From NCBI RefSeq assembly GCF_017876545.1, contig NZ_JAGIOD010000001.1:620001-684000 (forward strand): a stretch of DNA of 64,000 nt, in the 5' to 3' direction. The translations under genes were made by a program, and so were the position numbers. Shown here piece after piece: positions 62,987 to 64,000 of this stretch. This DNA comes from Brachybacterium sacelli (GTDB lineage Bacteria > Actinomycetota > Actinomycetes > Actinomycetales > Dermabacteraceae). The notes beneath the pieces were generated by a model that was not told the DNA's origin, ran no database searches, and was given only the letters and a program-made list of their open reading frames with translations. Each line of letters opens with the position of its first letter. Positions within the stretch are counted from its first letter, which is position 1.

Positions 62987-63637
62987 ATGTCCCGCACGCA
63001 CCATCCCCTCTCGTCACCCCCGTCGAGCGCGCTCGCGCCCGTCGGCCTCTCGCGACGGGCAGCCCTCGCCTCCCTGATCGTCCTGCCCCTGGCCGCCTGC
63101 GGCTCCGGGGATGCCGACTCGCCCGCCCCGGACACCGGCGCCTCGGGTTCCGACGACGGCGGGGCCGACCCCACCGCCTCCGAGACGATCTCCGTCACCG
63201 ACCCCTGGGTCAAGGCCGCCGAGGACGGCATGACCGCAGCCTTCGGCACCGTCACCAACGGCACCTCCGGCGACCTCGTGCTGACCGCTGCATCCACTCC
63301 CGCCTCGGGGGAGGTGCAGCTGCACGAGACCGCGCCCGACGGCTCCGGCGGCATGAGCATGCAGGAGAAGGCCGGCGGCTTCGAACTCCCCATCGGCGAG
63401 GAGCTCGTGCTCGAGCCCGGTGGGAACCACCTCATGCTCATGGACCTCACCGAGCCGCTGCGGCCCGGGGACCAGGTGGAGCTCACGCTGGTCTTCTCCG
63501 AGGGCACCGAGCACCAGTTCAGCGCCACCGTCAAGGACTACGCCGGCGCCCAGGAGCACTACTCTCCCGAGGGCGACGACGGCTCGGGCACCTCCGACGC
63601 CGGCGGTGAGCACGCCGGGCACGAGGACGGCGAGTGA
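62987..63637 (+). CDS. PCu(A)C copper chaperone lipoprotein
   Basis: 216 aa secreted lipoprotein: lipobox LAAC (C38) after an RR-containing signal, a Ser/Asp linker, then a PCu(A)C domain (DUF461). Cu-binding residues H113 (LHET), M123/M125 (GGMSMQ), H148 and M150 (GGNHLML) fit the His/Met-spaced motif. It delivers Cu(I) to the CuA site of cytochrome oxidase or other cuproproteins. A His-containing tail (EHAGHEDG) ends it. GAAAGGA precedes the ATG at 62987. Its stop overlaps the next start (GTGA). Confidence 0.9.
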   Translation: MSRTHHPLSSPPSSALAPVGLSRRAALASLIVLPLAACGSGDADSPAPDTGASGSDDGGADPTASETISVTDPWVKAAEDGMTAAFGTVTNGTSGDLVLTAASTPASGEVQLHETAPDGSGGMSMQEKAGGFELPIGEELVLEPGGNHLMLMDLTEPLRPGDQVELTLVFSEGTEHQFSATVKDYAGAQEHYSPEGDDGSGTSDAGGEHAGHEDGE

Positions 63638-64000
63638 CCCGCGAGGCGGGGAGGTCAGCATCGGGCGAGTCCCCGTCGTCGAACGGGTCGTCGTCGACGA
63701 GCGGGACCGCGCCGTCGGGCGGGCCCTCCGTGCGGGAGCCGCGGGACCCGGATTCCGCGCCCCCGAGCCGCCCCGGCCGACGGCAGCTGCTGCGAGCCGG
63801 GACCGCCGGGGCCGGCGCCCTCGGTGTCGGGGCGGCCGCCATCGGCCTGGACCGTGCGCTGCGGGACCCGGCGGCCTCCGTCGCCCCGCCCGGGCCGGCT
63901 CCGCACGGTGAGGAGACGGTCCCGTTCCACGGCGAGCACCAGGCGGGGATCGAGACCCCGGCTCCGGTCTCGGCGACGTTCCTGGCACTGGACCTGCACG
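63634..64000 (+). CDS. DyP-type peroxidase, N-terminal part
   Basis: Partial gene cut by the window edge; 122 codons are visible. A long Ser/Gly/Pro-rich leader is followed by a twin-arginine signal (RPGRRQLLRAGTAGAGALGVG) and the opening of a dye-decolorizing peroxidase domain: VPFHGEHQAGIETPAPVSATFLALDL, where the HGEHQAGIxTP motif is diagnostic of EfeB-like DyPs. The GTG at 63634 overlaps the copper-chaperone stop, indicating coupling. The exported enzyme binds haem. The catalytic Asp and haem His lie beyond the window. Confidence 0.85.
   Translation, partial: MTREAGRSASGESPSSNGSSSTSGTAPSGGPSVREPRDPDSAPPSRPGRRQLLRAGTAGAGALGVGAAAIGLDRALRDPAASVAPPGPAPHGEETVPFHGEHQAGIETPAPVSATFLALDLH

Overview
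This is very GC-rich DNA with Shine-Dalgarno-led genes mixed with probably leaderless ones (a TANNNT-type -10 hexamer 6-10 nt before ATG/GTG), and with IdeR-, Zur- and LacI-type operators of actinobacterial character. Gene content (a complete hut cluster, an NCS1 permease, GH84 hexosaminidase, tricorn protease, DyP peroxidase) suggests a chromosomal segment of a Micrococcales actinomycete, perhaps Brachybacterium or a relative. That placement is inference from recollection of gene content, not from a marker gene. No rRNA, tRNA, phage, plasmid or CRISPR locus was seen; one IS3-type insertion sequence is present. About 58 protein genes fill the window.

Layout. 1-9.0 kb: transporters (two EamA-type, an FUSC-type, an NCS1 purine/pyrimidine-type) with a methyltransferase, a LysR regulator, a cysteine hydrolase, a DUF488 protein and an SDR oxidoreductase. 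9.0-12.6 kb: CPBP protease, TerC-type membrane protein, and an apparently intact IS3 element sitting directly upstream of the TerC gene. 12.7-21.8 kb: histidine utilisation: hutH, a YjiH-type transporter, hutI, hutU, a formate/nitrite-type channel and an IclR regulator on the minus strand, with hutG divergent from the regulator. Together these convert histidine through urocanate, imidazolone propionate and formiminoglutamate to glutamate and formamide. A 27-bp tandem repeat lies upstream of hutU and a 41-bp tandem repeat array lies after hutG.

22-32.6 kb: GNAT, DinB-like, two kinase-fold proteins, an APC permease, an AztD-like zinc lipoprotein behind two Zur-like boxes, NADP-type glutamate dehydrogenase, and an MFS transporter with a TetR regulator. 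32.7-42.7 kb: a secreted GH84 enzyme and a glycerophosphodiester module: two ABC permeases, a binding lipoprotein and a phosphodiesterase, facing a divergent LacI regulator with two perfect palindromic operators between them; a second phosphodiesterase lies nearby. No ABC ATPase is present, so a shared ATPase elsewhere is presumed.

42.7-54.7 kb: LysR/flavoprotein pair, ferritin behind two IdeR-like boxes, VOC proteins, a MerR regulator divergent from an imine-reductase-like gene, a BCCT transporter, a luciferase-like oxidoreductase, exonuclease III, and an SGNH-like/SLH-like surface gene pair. 54.7-64 kb: a tricorn-type S41 protease with its catalytic spacing conserved, a LysR regulator, small proteins, a double-domain universal stress protein, and a copper/haem module (His-rich membrane protein, PCu(A)C chaperone, DyP peroxidase) cut by the right edge.
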